A stretch of DNA of 64,000 nt from the NCBI RefSeq assembly GCF_014649035.1, contig NZ_BMSG01000002.1, positions 372,001 through 436,000 of the forward strand. The letters run 5' to 3'. Origin of the DNA: Streptomyces sindenensis (GTDB lineage: Bacteria; Actinomycetota; Actinomycetes; Streptomycetales; Streptomycetaceae). Shown here piece after piece: positions 26,966-35,100 of this stretch. Each line of letters begins with the position of its first letter. The first letter of the stretch is position 1. Both the position numbers and the translations under genes were made by a program. The notes beneath the pieces are model-generated. The model searched no databases and was not told the origin of the DNA. It saw nothing but the letters and a program-made list of their open reading frames with translations.

Positions 26966-27619
26966 TCAGCTGTTCGGGCCCGGATCGAGCGCCGCGTCGT
27001 AGGGCGCGACCCAGAAGAACTCGCCGTCCTCGTCGTACGCGTAGAGGAGCCCGGAGCCGCCCGTGACGAGCGGCGAGTCCTCGGCGTCCGGCCCCGGGGA
27101 GCCGGCGGAGGGTGGGGAGGACTCGGCCCGGCGGACCTGCACGATGGCGGTCGACCCGTCGCGCGAGACGACCTCGGCCTGGCCGAACGTCGTGGTGACG
27201 GTGCCGGTGCGGATCGTGCAGACGCTTCCGACGAAGTCCAGCCGGGATGGCGGAGGTTGTGCCGGGAAGAGCCGGCGGAAGCGGTGCACGAGGAGGCGGA
27301 CGGCCGCCCAGGCGAGCAGCAGCGACCCGGCGAGCACGGCGACCGCGAGCACGGCGCGGGTGGCGCTGCTGGTGTCGCTGTGGCGGAGCAGGACCGTGCC
27401 GGTCAGGCTCCCGAACCAGGCGAAGACGATCAGCAGGGAGACCGAGACGGAGACCGGTACGCCGCCGAGGCCGACCGAACCGGTGTCGAGGTCGGCGTCG
27501 AAGGAGTCGTGGCCGGCGGCCCCGGCGAGCACCAGCAGCCAGAAGCAGACGATGACGACCAGAGCGGCGCCGAAGATGACGGCGGGGAATCCGATTGCCG
27601 CGCTCAGGAACTCGTCCAT
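26966..27619 (-). CDS. NfeD/YqiJ-like membrane protein, flotillin partner
   Basis: 217 residues from the ATG at 27619 (a GTG at 27628 is an alternative). There are about three membrane helices: FPAVIFGAALVVIVCFWLLVL; VSVSLLIVFAWFGSLTGTVL; AVLAVAVLAGSLLLAWAAVRLL. A C-terminal soluble beta domain follows (LDFVGSVCTIRTGTVTTTFGQAEV ... IVQVR), consistent with the OB fold of NfeD/YqiJ proteins. An acidic tail ends it. The gene precedes flotillin on the same strand; the pair mirrors E. coli yqiJ-yqiK. Confidence 0.78.
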   Translation of the reverse strand: MDEFLSAAIGFPAVIFGAALVVIVCFWLLVLAGAAGHDSFDADLDTGSVGLGGVPVSVSVSLLIVFAWFGSLTGTVLLRHSDTSSATRAVLAVAVLAGSLLLAWAAVRLLVHRFRRLFPAQPPPSRLDFVGSVCTIRTGTVTTTFGQAEVVSRDGSTAIVQVRRAESSPPSAGSPGPDAEDSPLVTGGSGLLYAYDEDGEFFWVAPYDAALDPGPNS

Positions 27620-27891
27620 CGATCCCACCCCCTGCGGTTCGGCGCATCCGCCCTGCGGCGTGCGCTTTCGTCATCCGGTACGGGGAAGGCGGGCGGCCGG
27701 TCGGCGAGCGGCCGGTCGGCGGGTGCCCGGTGGTCTGCCCGCGGGTGACAGGGCCCGGCTGCCGCGGCGTGGTCGTAACCTGCCGCGGCGGCCGGGTTGT
27801 TCCCCCTGCTCCCCCGTGCTTCCCCCGATTCCCCCGTGCTTCCCCCGTGTTCTTGCTGACCTGATCCTGTCATCCGGGGCCCGCCCGATGC

Positions 27892-27942
27892 ATTGCCGGA
27901 TCCCGGCAATCTTTACGCTGTGCTCATGCCGGGCACCGGCAT
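27892..27942 (+). promoter_or_regulatory. twin palindromes (TGCCGG-N3-CCGGCA) before the PucR-like gene
   Basis: ATTGCCGG-ATC-CCGGCAAT (27892-27910) and ATGCCGG-GCA-CCGGCAT (27926-27942) share the core TGCCGGnnnCCGGCA and are centred about 33 bp apart, three helical turns. TACGCT, a -10-like box, sits between them at 27914-27919. The rest of the gap (27620-27891) has only short repeats such as CGGCCGGTCGGCG and CTTCCCCCG. They are likely operators of the downstream regulator. Confidence 0.65.
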
Positions 27943-27997
27943 CGCCCCGCGTGCGTTGGGGAAATGACAGGACTGTTGCGAGGCTGAGGGAGAGTGC

Positions 27998-29071
27998 GTG
28001 GCCGAGCCGAGTATTCCCGAGGAAATGCTGGGCGATTATGCCCGCATTCTGGGTGAAGTCGCCCTCACCGGCCGACGTCTGACACGTAACGAACTGGAAG
28101 AACGCCGCGCGCTGGGCCGTGCCGCGGCGGACGCGGGCCATCAGTTGCGTGCCCTGGTGACGATGCATCTGGCGCAGACCCGTGAAGCCTGGCCCCGCGC
28201 CGCTGCCGGAAACGCCCCTGCCGTGACCGACCCCCTCCTGGCCGCCGTGGAGCAGGCGGTCGACGCGTTCGCCGAGGGCTTCGAGCGGGCCCAACGCCTC
28301 ACCGTGCGGCGGGAGGAGGCGGCGCGCCGGGAGTTCATCGACGACCTGCTCTACGGTCGCAGCGACCTGGTCCGGCTCGCGGAGCGGGCGACCCGCTTCG
28401 GCCTGCGGCTTTCCCGGGCGCACGCGGTCGCGGTGGCGTCGGGCCCGGAGACGTACACGGAGACGGACGCCGTGCCGCGCAGTGTGGAGGCGGCGCTGCT
28501 GACGCGGTTCAGCGGGCGGAAGATCCTGCTGACGACGAAGGACGGCCGGATCGTCTGCATCGCGCCGGGCAGCCAGCCGGACGTCCTGCGCTACTTCGCC
28601 AAGCAGGCGCACGCGGCGACGGACGGCGGGCAGGTGGCGGTCGGCCGCCCCCACAAGGGCCCCGGCGGGGTGGTCCACTCGTACGACGAGGCGCTCGAGG
28701 CCCTCGACCTGGCGGACCGGATGGGGATGGAGGACCCCTTGCTGTACGCCTCGGACCTCATGGTCTACCCGGTGCTGACCCGGGACCGGCAGGCGATGGC
28801 CGATCTGGTGCGCAGCGAGCTGGGCCCGCTCCAGAAGGCGAGGGGCGGCGCGGAACCGCTGCTGAACACGCTGGCGGTCTACTTCGACGCGGGCTGCGTC
28901 GCCGCCGAGACCGCCCGCCGGCTGGCGCTGAGCGTGCGGGCGCTGACGTACCGCCTGGAGCGCATCCACCAGCTGACCGGGTCGGACCCCTCGGACCCGA
29001 TGCACCGCTACACGCTGCAGACGGCGGTCATCGGAGCCCGCCTGCTGGACTGGCCGGCCAAGGAGCTGTGA
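27998..29071 (+). CDS. PucR/CdaR-like transcriptional regulator
   Basis: 357 residues, GTG start with GGGAG upstream. The N-terminal half is helical with no recognised ligand domain. A GGDEF-like/CdaR middle region (about 115-270) has FIDDLLYGRSDLVRLAERATRFGL. The C-terminus is the PucR helix-turn-helix: LLNTLAVYFDAGCVAAETARRL, then LSVRALTYRLERIHQLTG (about 290-325). Such proteins usually control nearby metabolic genes. Neighbours are the flotillin pair (divergent) and terB (convergent), so the regulon is unclear. The paired palindromes upstream suggest autoregulation. Confidence 0.85.
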   Translation: MAEPSIPEEMLGDYARILGEVALTGRRLTRNELEERRALGRAAADAGHQLRALVTMHLAQTREAWPRAAAGNAPAVTDPLLAAVEQAVDAFAEGFERAQRLTVRREEAARREFIDDLLYGRSDLVRLAERATRFGLRLSRAHAVAVASGPETYTETDAVPRSVEAALLTRFSGRKILLTTKDGRIVCIAPGSQPDVLRYFAKQAHAATDGGQVAVGRPHKGPGGVVHSYDEALEALDLADRMGMEDPLLYASDLMVYPVLTRDRQAMADLVRSELGPLQKARGGAEPLLNTLAVYFDAGCVAAETARRLALSVRALTYRLERIHQLTGSDPSDPMHRYTLQTAVIGARLLDWPAKEL

Positions 29072-29121
29072 CGCGCCCGGCCGGCCGATGCCGCACGGAG
29101 GGGCCGTTACCGGTCGAGCCG

Positions 29122-29577
29122 TTACAGGTCGAACTCGTGCGGCGGCAGGTCGAGCGCGAAGCACGCCTCGCGCACCACCGCCTGCTCGGTCGCGTCGAAG
29201 TCACCGTCGGCGCCGCCGATCACGATGCCGATCTGGATGACGGCGCGGGCCTCCGCCGGCTTCTTCCTGGCCTTGGCGATCTCCTGGACCACACCGACCT
29301 TGCCGAGGGCGAAGTCGGCGGTGAGCTGGTCCACGTACGCGTTGAAGCGCCGCTGGAGGTCGTCGGCGGGGAAGTTCCGCAGGACGTCGTTGGACGCGAT
29401 GAGCGCCGCGACGCGCTGGCGCTCGGCCGGGTCGACGGAACCGTCGGCGGCGGCGACCAGGGCACACATGGCCATGCTCGCGTCCCGGAACGACCCCGAC
29501 TTCAGCTCGTTCTTCTTCGCCTCCAACTGCGTCTGCATCGACGAGGCGGATTCCTTGATGCGGTCCCACAGAGCCAT
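29122..29577 (-). CDS. TerB-family tellurite resistance protein
   Basis: 151 residues. The all-helical TerB fold is shown by MALWDRIKESASSMQTQL, the metal-binding acidic motif AADGSVDPAERQRV (about 43-56) and a second acidic loop GGADGDFDATEQAVVREA near residue 125. TerB binds metal and links Ter proteins to membrane complexes; TerB-like genes are widespread in Streptomyces outside tellurite operons. GGGAG precedes the ATG. No terC/D/Z gene lies nearby, so here it is a lone gene. Confidence 0.9.
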   Translation of the reverse strand: MALWDRIKESASSMQTQLEAKKNELKSGSFRDASMAMCALVAAADGSVDPAERQRVAALIASNDVLRNFPADDLQRRFNAYVDQLTADFALGKVGVVQEIAKARKKPAEARAVIQIGIVIGGADGDFDATEQAVVREACFALDLPPHEFDL

Positions 29578-29619
29578 GACATCTCCCTACGTTGCGGTGC
29601 GCTGCCGGAACGCGGTCAA

Positions 29620-29637
29620 CTCTACAGACATGTAGAG
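29620..29637. promoter_or_regulatory. 18-bp palindrome upstream of terB
   Basis: CTCTACA-GACA-TGTAGAG has perfect 7-bp arms and is AT-rich compared with its surroundings. It lies 42 bp upstream of the terB start, a good position for a repressor site. Confidence 0.55.
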
Positions 29638-29677
29638 ATGAATGTACCGGGGTACGCCGGGTACGCCGGGGTACGGC

Positions 29678-29711
29678 GAAGCCCCGGCGCCCATCAGGGC
29701 GTCGGGGCTTC
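29678..29711 (-). terminator. strong terminator of the antiporter operon
   Basis: GAAGCCCCGGCGCCC (29678-29692) pairs with GGGCGTCGGGGCTTC (29697-29711): a 15-bp stem with one mismatch and an ATCA loop. It lies 24 nt after the antiporter stop codon. GGGTACGCC-like repeats lie between it and terB. Confidence 0.85.
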
Positions 29712-29735
29712 GGCCGCGGTGACTCGGGCCGGGGG

Positions 29736-31010
29736 CTACTCGTGCTTCTCGCCCACCGGTTCCGGGGTCAGGGCGTCGTGGGAGCCCAGCCGCCGTTCGG
29801 GGGCGGACTTCGCGACGGGCCCCTCCGCCAGGGCGTCGCGGGTGCCCGTGCCCCCGCCGCGACGGGCCTCGATCTTCGCGGCGACGGGCTGCGTCCACCG
29901 GGCGGTGAGCGGGCCGACGATGACGAGGATCAGGACGTACGCGGTGGCGATGGGGCCGATGCGCGGCTCGGTGGCCACGGCCAGACCGGCGATGACGATG
30001 GAGAACTCACCGCGCGCCACGAGCGTGCCGCCCGCGCGCCAGCGGCCGCGCGGGCCGACCCCGGCGCGGCGGGCCGCGTAGTAGCCGGTGCCGATCTTGG
30101 TGAGGGTGGTGATGACGGCCAGCAGGGCCGCGGGCAGCAGCACCGGCGGGATGTCGGCCGGGTTCGTGGAGAGTCCGAAGAAGACGAAGAACACGGCGGC
30201 GAACAGGTCCCGCAGCGGGGTGAGCAGTTTGCGGGCGCCCTCGGCGACCTCGCCGGAGAGCGCGATGCCGACGAGGAACGCGCCGACGGCGGCGGACACC
30301 TGGAGCTGCTGGGCGACACCGGCGACCAGGAGCGTGAGGCCGAGGACGACCAGGAGCAGCATCTCCGGGTTGTCGGAGGAGACCGCGCGGCTGATCAGGC
30401 GGCCGTGGCGGAGCGCCAGGTAGAGGACGAGCCCGACGGCCCCGAGCGCGATGACGAGCGCGAGGCTGCCGCCCGCCAGGCCGACCCCGGCGAGCATGGC
30501 GGTGAGCAGCGGCAGGTACACCGCCATCGCCAGGTCCTCCATGACCAGGACGCCGAGGATGACGGGGGTCTCGCGGTTGCCGAGCCGGCCGAGGTCGGTC
30601 ATGACCTTGGCGATCACCCCGGAGGACGAGATCCAGGTGACCCCGGCGAGCGCGACGGCGCCCACGGGCCCCCAGCCGAGGATCAGGGCGGCGACGGCGC
30701 CGGGCGTCGCGTTGAGGACGAAGTCCACGGCGCCGGACGGGTATTGCGTCTTGAGACTGGTGACCAGTTCCGAGGCGCTGTATTCGAGCCCCAGCAGCAG
30801 GAGCAGCAGGATGACGCCGATCTCGGCGCCCACCATGGTGAACTCTTCGCTGGCCTTGAGCGGAATCAGCCCTCCGTGCCCGAACGCCAGACCGGCGAGC
30901 AGATACAGGGGGATGGGGGAGAGCCCTATCCGCCCGGCGAACCGCCCCAGGAGCCCCAGCCCGAGGATGACGGCGCCCAGTTCCACCAGCAACGCGGTCG
31001 TGTCGTGCAC
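29736..31010 (-). CDS. CPA2-family K+/H+ antiporter, membrane subunit
   Basis: 424 residues with about 12 membrane helices over the first 375 and a charged cytoplasmic tail. The motifs LYLLAGLAFGHGGLIPL, ILLLLLLGLEYSASEL, WISSSGVIAKVMTDL and GVLVMEDLAMAVYLPLL carry the CPA2 ED transport pair (glutamate-aspartate in MED). It exchanges K+ or Na+ for H+. The regulatory subunit gene lies just 2 bp upstream, an arrangement like B. subtilis KhtTU. Confidence 0.92.
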   Translation of the reverse strand: MHDTTALLVELGAVILGLGLLGRFAGRIGLSPIPLYLLAGLAFGHGGLIPLKASEEFTMVGAEIGVILLLLLLGLEYSASELVTSLKTQYPSGAVDFVLNATPGAVAALILGWGPVGAVALAGVTWISSSGVIAKVMTDLGRLGNRETPVILGVLVMEDLAMAVYLPLLTAMLAGVGLAGGSLALVIALGAVGLVLYLALRHGRLISRAVSSDNPEMLLLVVLGLTLLVAGVAQQLQVSAAVGAFLVGIALSGEVAEGARKLLTPLRDLFAAVFFVFFGLSTNPADIPPVLLPAALLAVITTLTKIGTGYYAARRAGVGPRGRWRAGGTLVARGEFSIVIAGLAVATEPRIGPIATAYVLILVIVGPLTARWTQPVAAKIEARRGGGTGTRDALAEGPVAKSAPERRLGSHDALTPEPVGEKHE

Positions 31011-31012
31011 GG

Positions 31013-31483
31013 TCAGCCCTCCGCAATGATCTCGGAGAGCGCGTCGACGCCCTCACGCGTACCGACGGCGACGAGCGTGTCCCCGATGGCCAGTCGAAAA
31101 TCCGGTTCCGGCGACGGGTGCGCGCTGTGGGTGCGCAGCACCGCCACGATGGACGCCCCGGTCCGGGTCCGCGCCCGCGTCTCCCCCAACAGCCGCCCGC
31201 CGTACGGGGAGCGGGACCCGAGCGGAATGTGCTCGGTGACGAGGTCGATGCCCTCGGTCCGTACGGCGTCGATGGGCGCCGGATCGATGAGGTGCGCCAG
31301 CGCGGTGGCCTCGGTCGTCGTCAGGGGGACGGAGAGCCGGCACGCATCAGGGTCGTCCTGTTCGTAGAACCCGATGAACCGGCGTCCGTCGTGGTGGACG
31401 ACGACCGAAATGTGCTGTCCCGTCTCGGTCGTGAAGTCGTACTGGGCACCCACTCCGGGCAGCGGCGTACGGCGGGTTCCCAT
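31013..31483 (-). CDS. antiporter regulatory subunit, TrkA-C domain (KhtT-like)
   Basis: 156 residues from the ATG at 31483, chosen because GGAGG is 6 nt upstream. The N-terminal part (MGTRRTPLPGVGAQYDFTTE) is typical of KhtT-type subunits. The C-terminal RCK_C domain ends FRLAIGDTLVAVGTREGVDAL. It should gate the adjacent antiporter by binding a nucleotide or ligand. It is the first gene of the two-gene operon. Confidence 0.9.
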   Translation of the reverse strand: MGTRRTPLPGVGAQYDFTTETGQHISVVVHHDGRRFIGFYEQDDPDACRLSVPLTTTEATALAHLIDPAPIDAVRTEGIDLVTEHIPLGSRSPYGGRLLGETRARTRTGASIVAVLRTHSAHPSPEPDFRLAIGDTLVAVGTREGVDALSEIIAEG

Positions 31484-31547
31484 GGCTTCCTCCTGGGGCG
31501 TGCGGCGGTCGGTGCGCACGTGGTGATCTCGTTATCCGGCCATGACT

Positions 31548-32114
31548 CTATCGGGCGGTCGAATCCGGCCCATGGGCCAGCAGCTCCAGGACCTCCTCCC
31601 AGGGGAAGTCGGCGGTGTCACCGGACCTGGGGGTGTGCGGCGCGCCGGTACTGATCCGGACCCCCATGCTCCGCAGCCTGGCCAGGCTCTCGGCGTACGC
31701 GGGGTGCTGGGCGAGGTGAGAGTTCACGGCCGGGAGTACGGCGGTGGGGACGCCGAGCCCATACGCCTCGCAGAGAATGCCGAGGGCCAGGGTGTCCGCG
31801 ATCCCGGCCGCCCACTTGTTGATGGTGTTGAAGGTGGCGGGCGCGACGGCGATCGCGTCCGGGTCCGGGAACGGCCGGGGGTCGCCCGGGGCGCGCCAGC
31901 CGGAGCGGATCGGATACCCGGTCCGCGCCTCGACGGCCGCCGCGTCCAGGAAGCCGAGCCCCTGCGGCGTGGCGACGACGCCGACGTCCCAGCCGGCCTC
32001 CCGCGCCGCGACGAGGAGCCGGTCGACGTCACGGGCGACGCCGGCCGCGCAGACGACGACGTACAGGAACGGCTTGCGGCCGGGCTGGTCCGACCGCTCC
32101 GACTGCTGGCTCAT
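31548..32114 (-). CDS. flavoprotein, Dfp/phosphopantothenoylcysteine-decarboxylase-like
   Basis: 188 residues with the flavoprotein fold (PF02441): the strand FLYVVVCAAGVARDVDRLL, the FMN site VAPATFNTINKWAAGIADTLALGILCEA and the loop VLPAVNSHLAQHPAYAESL. HFCD enzymes decarboxylate cysteine-containing peptides or pantothenoylcysteine. The short length and lack of a CoaB domain make this a stand-alone flavoprotein of unknown substrate. GGGGAG is upstream of the ATG. Confidence 0.83.
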   Translation of the reverse strand: MSQQSERSDQPGRKPFLYVVVCAAGVARDVDRLLVAAREAGWDVGVVATPQGLGFLDAAAVEARTGYPIRSGWRAPGDPRPFPDPDAIAVAPATFNTINKWAAGIADTLALGILCEAYGLGVPTAVLPAVNSHLAQHPAYAESLARLRSMGVRISTGAPHTPRSGDTADFPWEEVLELLAHGPDSTAR

Positions 32115-32286
32115 GGGCTCCCCTGGTGATCGCTGAGGCGGTGCGGCTCAGCAGCGTACGGGGGGACGGACGGCGATAGTGGGTGAGGAGGAGAGACCTG
32201 CGGACGCGACCGGCCGATGAGTTGAGGCGGCGCCCCCGGTCTGCCCACGGAGAACGTCAGGACCGGATCACAGGAGGACGGACGGC

Positions 32287-32931
32287 ATGGCTCAACTGCT
32301 GCGAGTGCAGAACTTCACGGTGTCGAGTGACGGCATCGCCGCCGGTGAGGACCAGACCCTGGAGCGGCCGTTCGGCCACGTCGACCCGGGCCGGCTCTTC
32401 TCCTGGGCGGGCGCCACGGCGAGCTGGCCGAACCGCACGGACCCCGGCGGGAGTCGCGGCCTGGACGACTACTTCACCCGGGACTTCTCCCACAACATCG
32501 GCGCGGAGATCATGGGCCGCAACAAGTTCGGCCCGCAGCGGGGCCCGTGGGAGAACCACGAGTGGCAGGGCTGGTGGGGCGACGAACCCCCCTTCCACAC
32601 CCCGGTGTTCGTGATGACCCACCACACTCGCCCCTCGTTCACGCGCTCCGACACCACGTTCCACTTCGTCGACGCCGACCCGGCGACGGTCCTGGACCGG
32701 GCGCGGGAGGCGGCGGGCGGCAAGGACGTCCGGCTCGGCGGTGGAGTCACCACGATCCGCGAGTTCCTCGACGCCGGCCTGGTCGACACCCTGCACGTGG
32801 CGGTCGCCCCGGTGGAACTCGGCAGCGGCCTGCGCCTGTGGGACTCGCCGGACGACCTGCGCGACCGCTACCACGTGGACGTCGTTCCGAGCCCGAGCGG
32901 CATGACGCACCACCTGTTCTGGCGAAAGTGA
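32287..32931 (+). CDS. dihydrofolate-reductase-family protein (RibD C-terminal fold)
   Basis: 214 residues. The RibD-C fold is shown by VQNFTVSSDGIAAG, the central GAEIMGRNKFGPQRGPW, the NADP-binding LGGGVTTIREFLDAGLVDTLHVAVAPVELGSGLRLW and the C-terminal HHLFWRK. It is probably an NADPH reductase of an unknown pterin-like or other substrate; true DHFR activity is unlikely. AGGAGG lies 9 nt before the ATG. Confidence 0.85.
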   Translation: MAQLLRVQNFTVSSDGIAAGEDQTLERPFGHVDPGRLFSWAGATASWPNRTDPGGSRGLDDYFTRDFSHNIGAEIMGRNKFGPQRGPWENHEWQGWWGDEPPFHTPVFVMTHHTRPSFTRSDTTFHFVDADPATVLDRAREAAGGKDVRLGGGVTTIREFLDAGLVDTLHVAVAPVELGSGLRLWDSPDDLRDRYHVDVVPSPSGMTHHLFWRK

Positions 32932-33117
32932 GGCAGAGGGAGGCCCACGAGGCGCATGCGAAGGACGTCGTCGAACCCGTGGCGCCGACTCTCGTCGCCT
33001 CCCTGAAGATGCTGCCGAAGAGCGTTCCGCCGGAGGCGGACCCACGATGGCGGTTCCCCCGATGGGGGGCCGTCGCCTCACCCGGCGCGCAGGGCGACCG
33101 GCGTGCCGGGTGCCGCC

Positions 33118-34227
33118 CTACCCCCGCCCCACCACCGCCCCCGCCCGGTCGATGCACACCACGTCCACCGCGACAGGCGCCCCCCGCAGCACCGTCAGGG
33201 CCTCGTCCCTGGCGCGGGCCGCCACCAGGTCGCCCAGGGGGACGCCCGCCGCCTCGCACAGGCGCAGCGCCTCCAGGCCCGTGTTGGCGGTGGCGATCCG
33301 GGCGGCCAGCTCCTCGTCCGCACCGCCCAGGCGGGCCAGTCCGGCCAGGAAGGCCTTGTCCACCTGGGAGCGGGCCGAGTGGAGGTCCAGGTGGCCCGCC
33401 GCGAGCTTGGAAAGCTTGGCGAAGCCGCCGCAGATCGTGAGGCGGTCGACCGGGTGACGGCGTACGTACTTCAGCACCGCCCCCGCGAAGTCCCCCATGT
33501 CCAGCAGCGCGATGTCCGGCAGGTCGTACTCCGCGCGCACCGTCCGTTCCGACGTCGAACCCGTGCAGCCCGCCACATGCGTCAGGCCCGCCGCCCGCGC
33601 CACGTCCACGCCCCGGCGGATCGAGTCGATCCAGGCCGAGCAGGAGTAGGGGACGACCACGCCCGTCGTACCGAGGATCGACAGGCCGCCCACGATGCCC
33701 AGGCGCCCGTTCCACGTCGAGCGGGCGATCTCCTCGCCGTGGTCGACCGACACCGTGATCTCCACGTCGCCCGCCGCTCCGTGCTCCGCCGCCACCCGCT
33801 CCACGTGCTCCCGCATCAGCCGGCGCGGCACCGGGTTCACCGCCGGCTCCCCGACCTCCAGCGGCAGGCCGGGGAGCGTCACCGTACCCACGCCCGGGCC
33901 CGCCCGGAACACCACGCCGGAGCCGGGCGGCAGCTTCCGTACGGTCGACCGCACGAGCGCCCCGTGCGTCACGTCCGGGTCGTCGCCCGCGTCCTTCACC
34001 ACCCCGGCGCACGCCCCCTGTGGCGTCAGTTCCTCCACCGCCAGCGCGAACGCCGGTGTCTGGCCCTTCGGCAGCGTGATGGACACCGGGTCCGGGAAGT
34101 CGCCGGTCAGCAGCGCCGTGTACGCGGCCGTCGTCGCCGCCGTCGCACAGGCGCCGGTCGTCCAGCCCGGGCGTAGACCGGTGTGCTTGAGTTGGGCACT
34201 GCGACCGCCCTGCGCCTCAGCGTTCAC
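33118..34227 (-). CDS. cbiD: cobalt-precorrin-5B C1-methyltransferase CbiD
   Basis: 369 residues. GLRPGWTTGACATAATTAAY at the N-terminus and the central ITVSVDHGEEIARSTWNGRLGIVGGLSILGTTG are diagnostic of CbiD, which in the anaerobic cobalamin route methylates C-1 after ring contraction. The GTG at 34227 has no clear ribosome site and lies only 17 bp from the divergent cobK start, so the true start could be a little downstream. It stands in a cluster with oxygen-dependent-type enzymes (CobG, CobN). Confidence 0.93.
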   Translation of the reverse strand: MNAEAQGGRSAQLKHTGLRPGWTTGACATAATTAAYTALLTGDFPDPVSITLPKGQTPAFALAVEELTPQGACAGVVKDAGDDPDVTHGALVRSTVRKLPPGSGVVFRAGPGVGTVTLPGLPLEVGEPAVNPVPRRLMREHVERVAAEHGAAGDVEITVSVDHGEEIARSTWNGRLGIVGGLSILGTTGVVVPYSCSAWIDSIRRGVDVARAAGLTHVAGCTGSTSERTVRAEYDLPDIALLDMGDFAGAVLKYVRRHPVDRLTICGGFAKLSKLAAGHLDLHSARSQVDKAFLAGLARLGGADEELAARIATANTGLEALRLCEAAGVPLGDLVAARARDEALTVLRGAPVAVDVVCIDRAGAVVGRG

Positions 34228-34244
34228 GAGAAGAGTCCGTTCCG

Positions 34245-35015
34245 ATGCCTGTGCCTGCTGCCGTGCATGTTCTTGTCCTGGGGGGGACGACCGAGGCGCG
34301 CCGGCTGGCCGAGAGCCTGGCCGGCGACCGCGGCGTCCGGGTCACCACCTCGCTCGCCGGTCGCGTCGCCGCCCCCCGGATGCCGCCGGGCGAGGTCCGC
34401 GTCGGCGGGTTCGGGGGCCCCGAGGGGCTCGCCGCCTGGGTGCGTGAGCACGACGTCGACGCCCTCGTCGACGCCACCCACCCCTTCGCCGCCGCCATGA
34501 GCCGGAACGCCGCCGAGGCCGCCGCCCTGGCCCATGTTCCCCTCCTCGCCCTCCGCCGGCCCGGCTGGGTCGCCCAGGACGGTGACCGCTGGCACTCCGC
34601 CGGATCGCTGGCCGAGGCCGCCGGGCTGCTGCCCGCACTCGGCGAGCGGGTCTTCCTCACCACCGGGCGGATGGGGCTCGCCGCCTTCGCGACGGCGGGC
34701 CTCGACGCGCTGTGGTTCCTCGTGCGGTCCGTCGACGCGCCGGAGCCGCCCTGCCCGGCCCGGATGGAAGTGCTGCTGGACCGGGGGCCGTTCGACCTCG
34801 ACGGAGAGCGGGAACTCCTCCGGCGGCACCGCATCGACGTCCTGGTCACCAAGGACAGCGGCGGGGACGCCACCGCCCCCAAGCTCACCGCCGCCCGTGA
34901 GGCCGGGATTCCCGTCGTGGTCGTCCGGCGGCCACCGGTACCGGAAGGGGTACCGGTGGCCCGTACGCCCGACGAGGCCGCGCGCTGGGTGGCGCGGCTC
35001 CACGCCTCCGGGTAG
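34245..35015 (+). CDS. cobK: precorrin-6A reductase CobK/CbiJ
   Basis: 256 residues. HVLVLGGTTEARRLAESLA opens the Rossmann domain; DALVDATHPFAAAMSRNAAEAA and LTTGRMGLAAFA are typical CobK motifs, as is the C-terminal VTKDSGGDATAPKLTAARE. It reduces the precorrin-6A macrocycle with NADPH. It is divergent from cbiD across 17 bp and convergent with cobIJ. Confidence 0.93.
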   Translation: MPVPAAVHVLVLGGTTEARRLAESLAGDRGVRVTTSLAGRVAAPRMPPGEVRVGGFGGPEGLAAWVREHDVDALVDATHPFAAAMSRNAAEAAALAHVPLLALRRPGWVAQDGDRWHSAGSLAEAAGLLPALGERVFLTTGRMGLAAFATAGLDALWFLVRSVDAPEPPCPARMEVLLDRGPFDLDGERELLRRHRIDVLVTKDSGGDATAPKLTAAREAGIPVVVVRRPPVPEGVPVARTPDEAARWVARLHASG

Positions 35016-35100
35016 CGGACCCGCGCCTGCGATCCGCGGACCCGGTGCTCCCGGGAGCGGTCCGGCGGGCATCGGCTCCACGCCTCCGGGCCCGAGCGCT

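Noticed and set aside
29122..29577. Tellurite resistance operon
   Set aside because: Only terB is present; no terA, terC, terD or terZ neighbour, so resistance is not claimed.
33045..33085. Hairpin with CCCCCGATGGGGG between the DHFR-like and cbiD genes
   Set aside because: A short stem with mismatches that can arise by chance in this GC content; the weak terminator role could not be supported.
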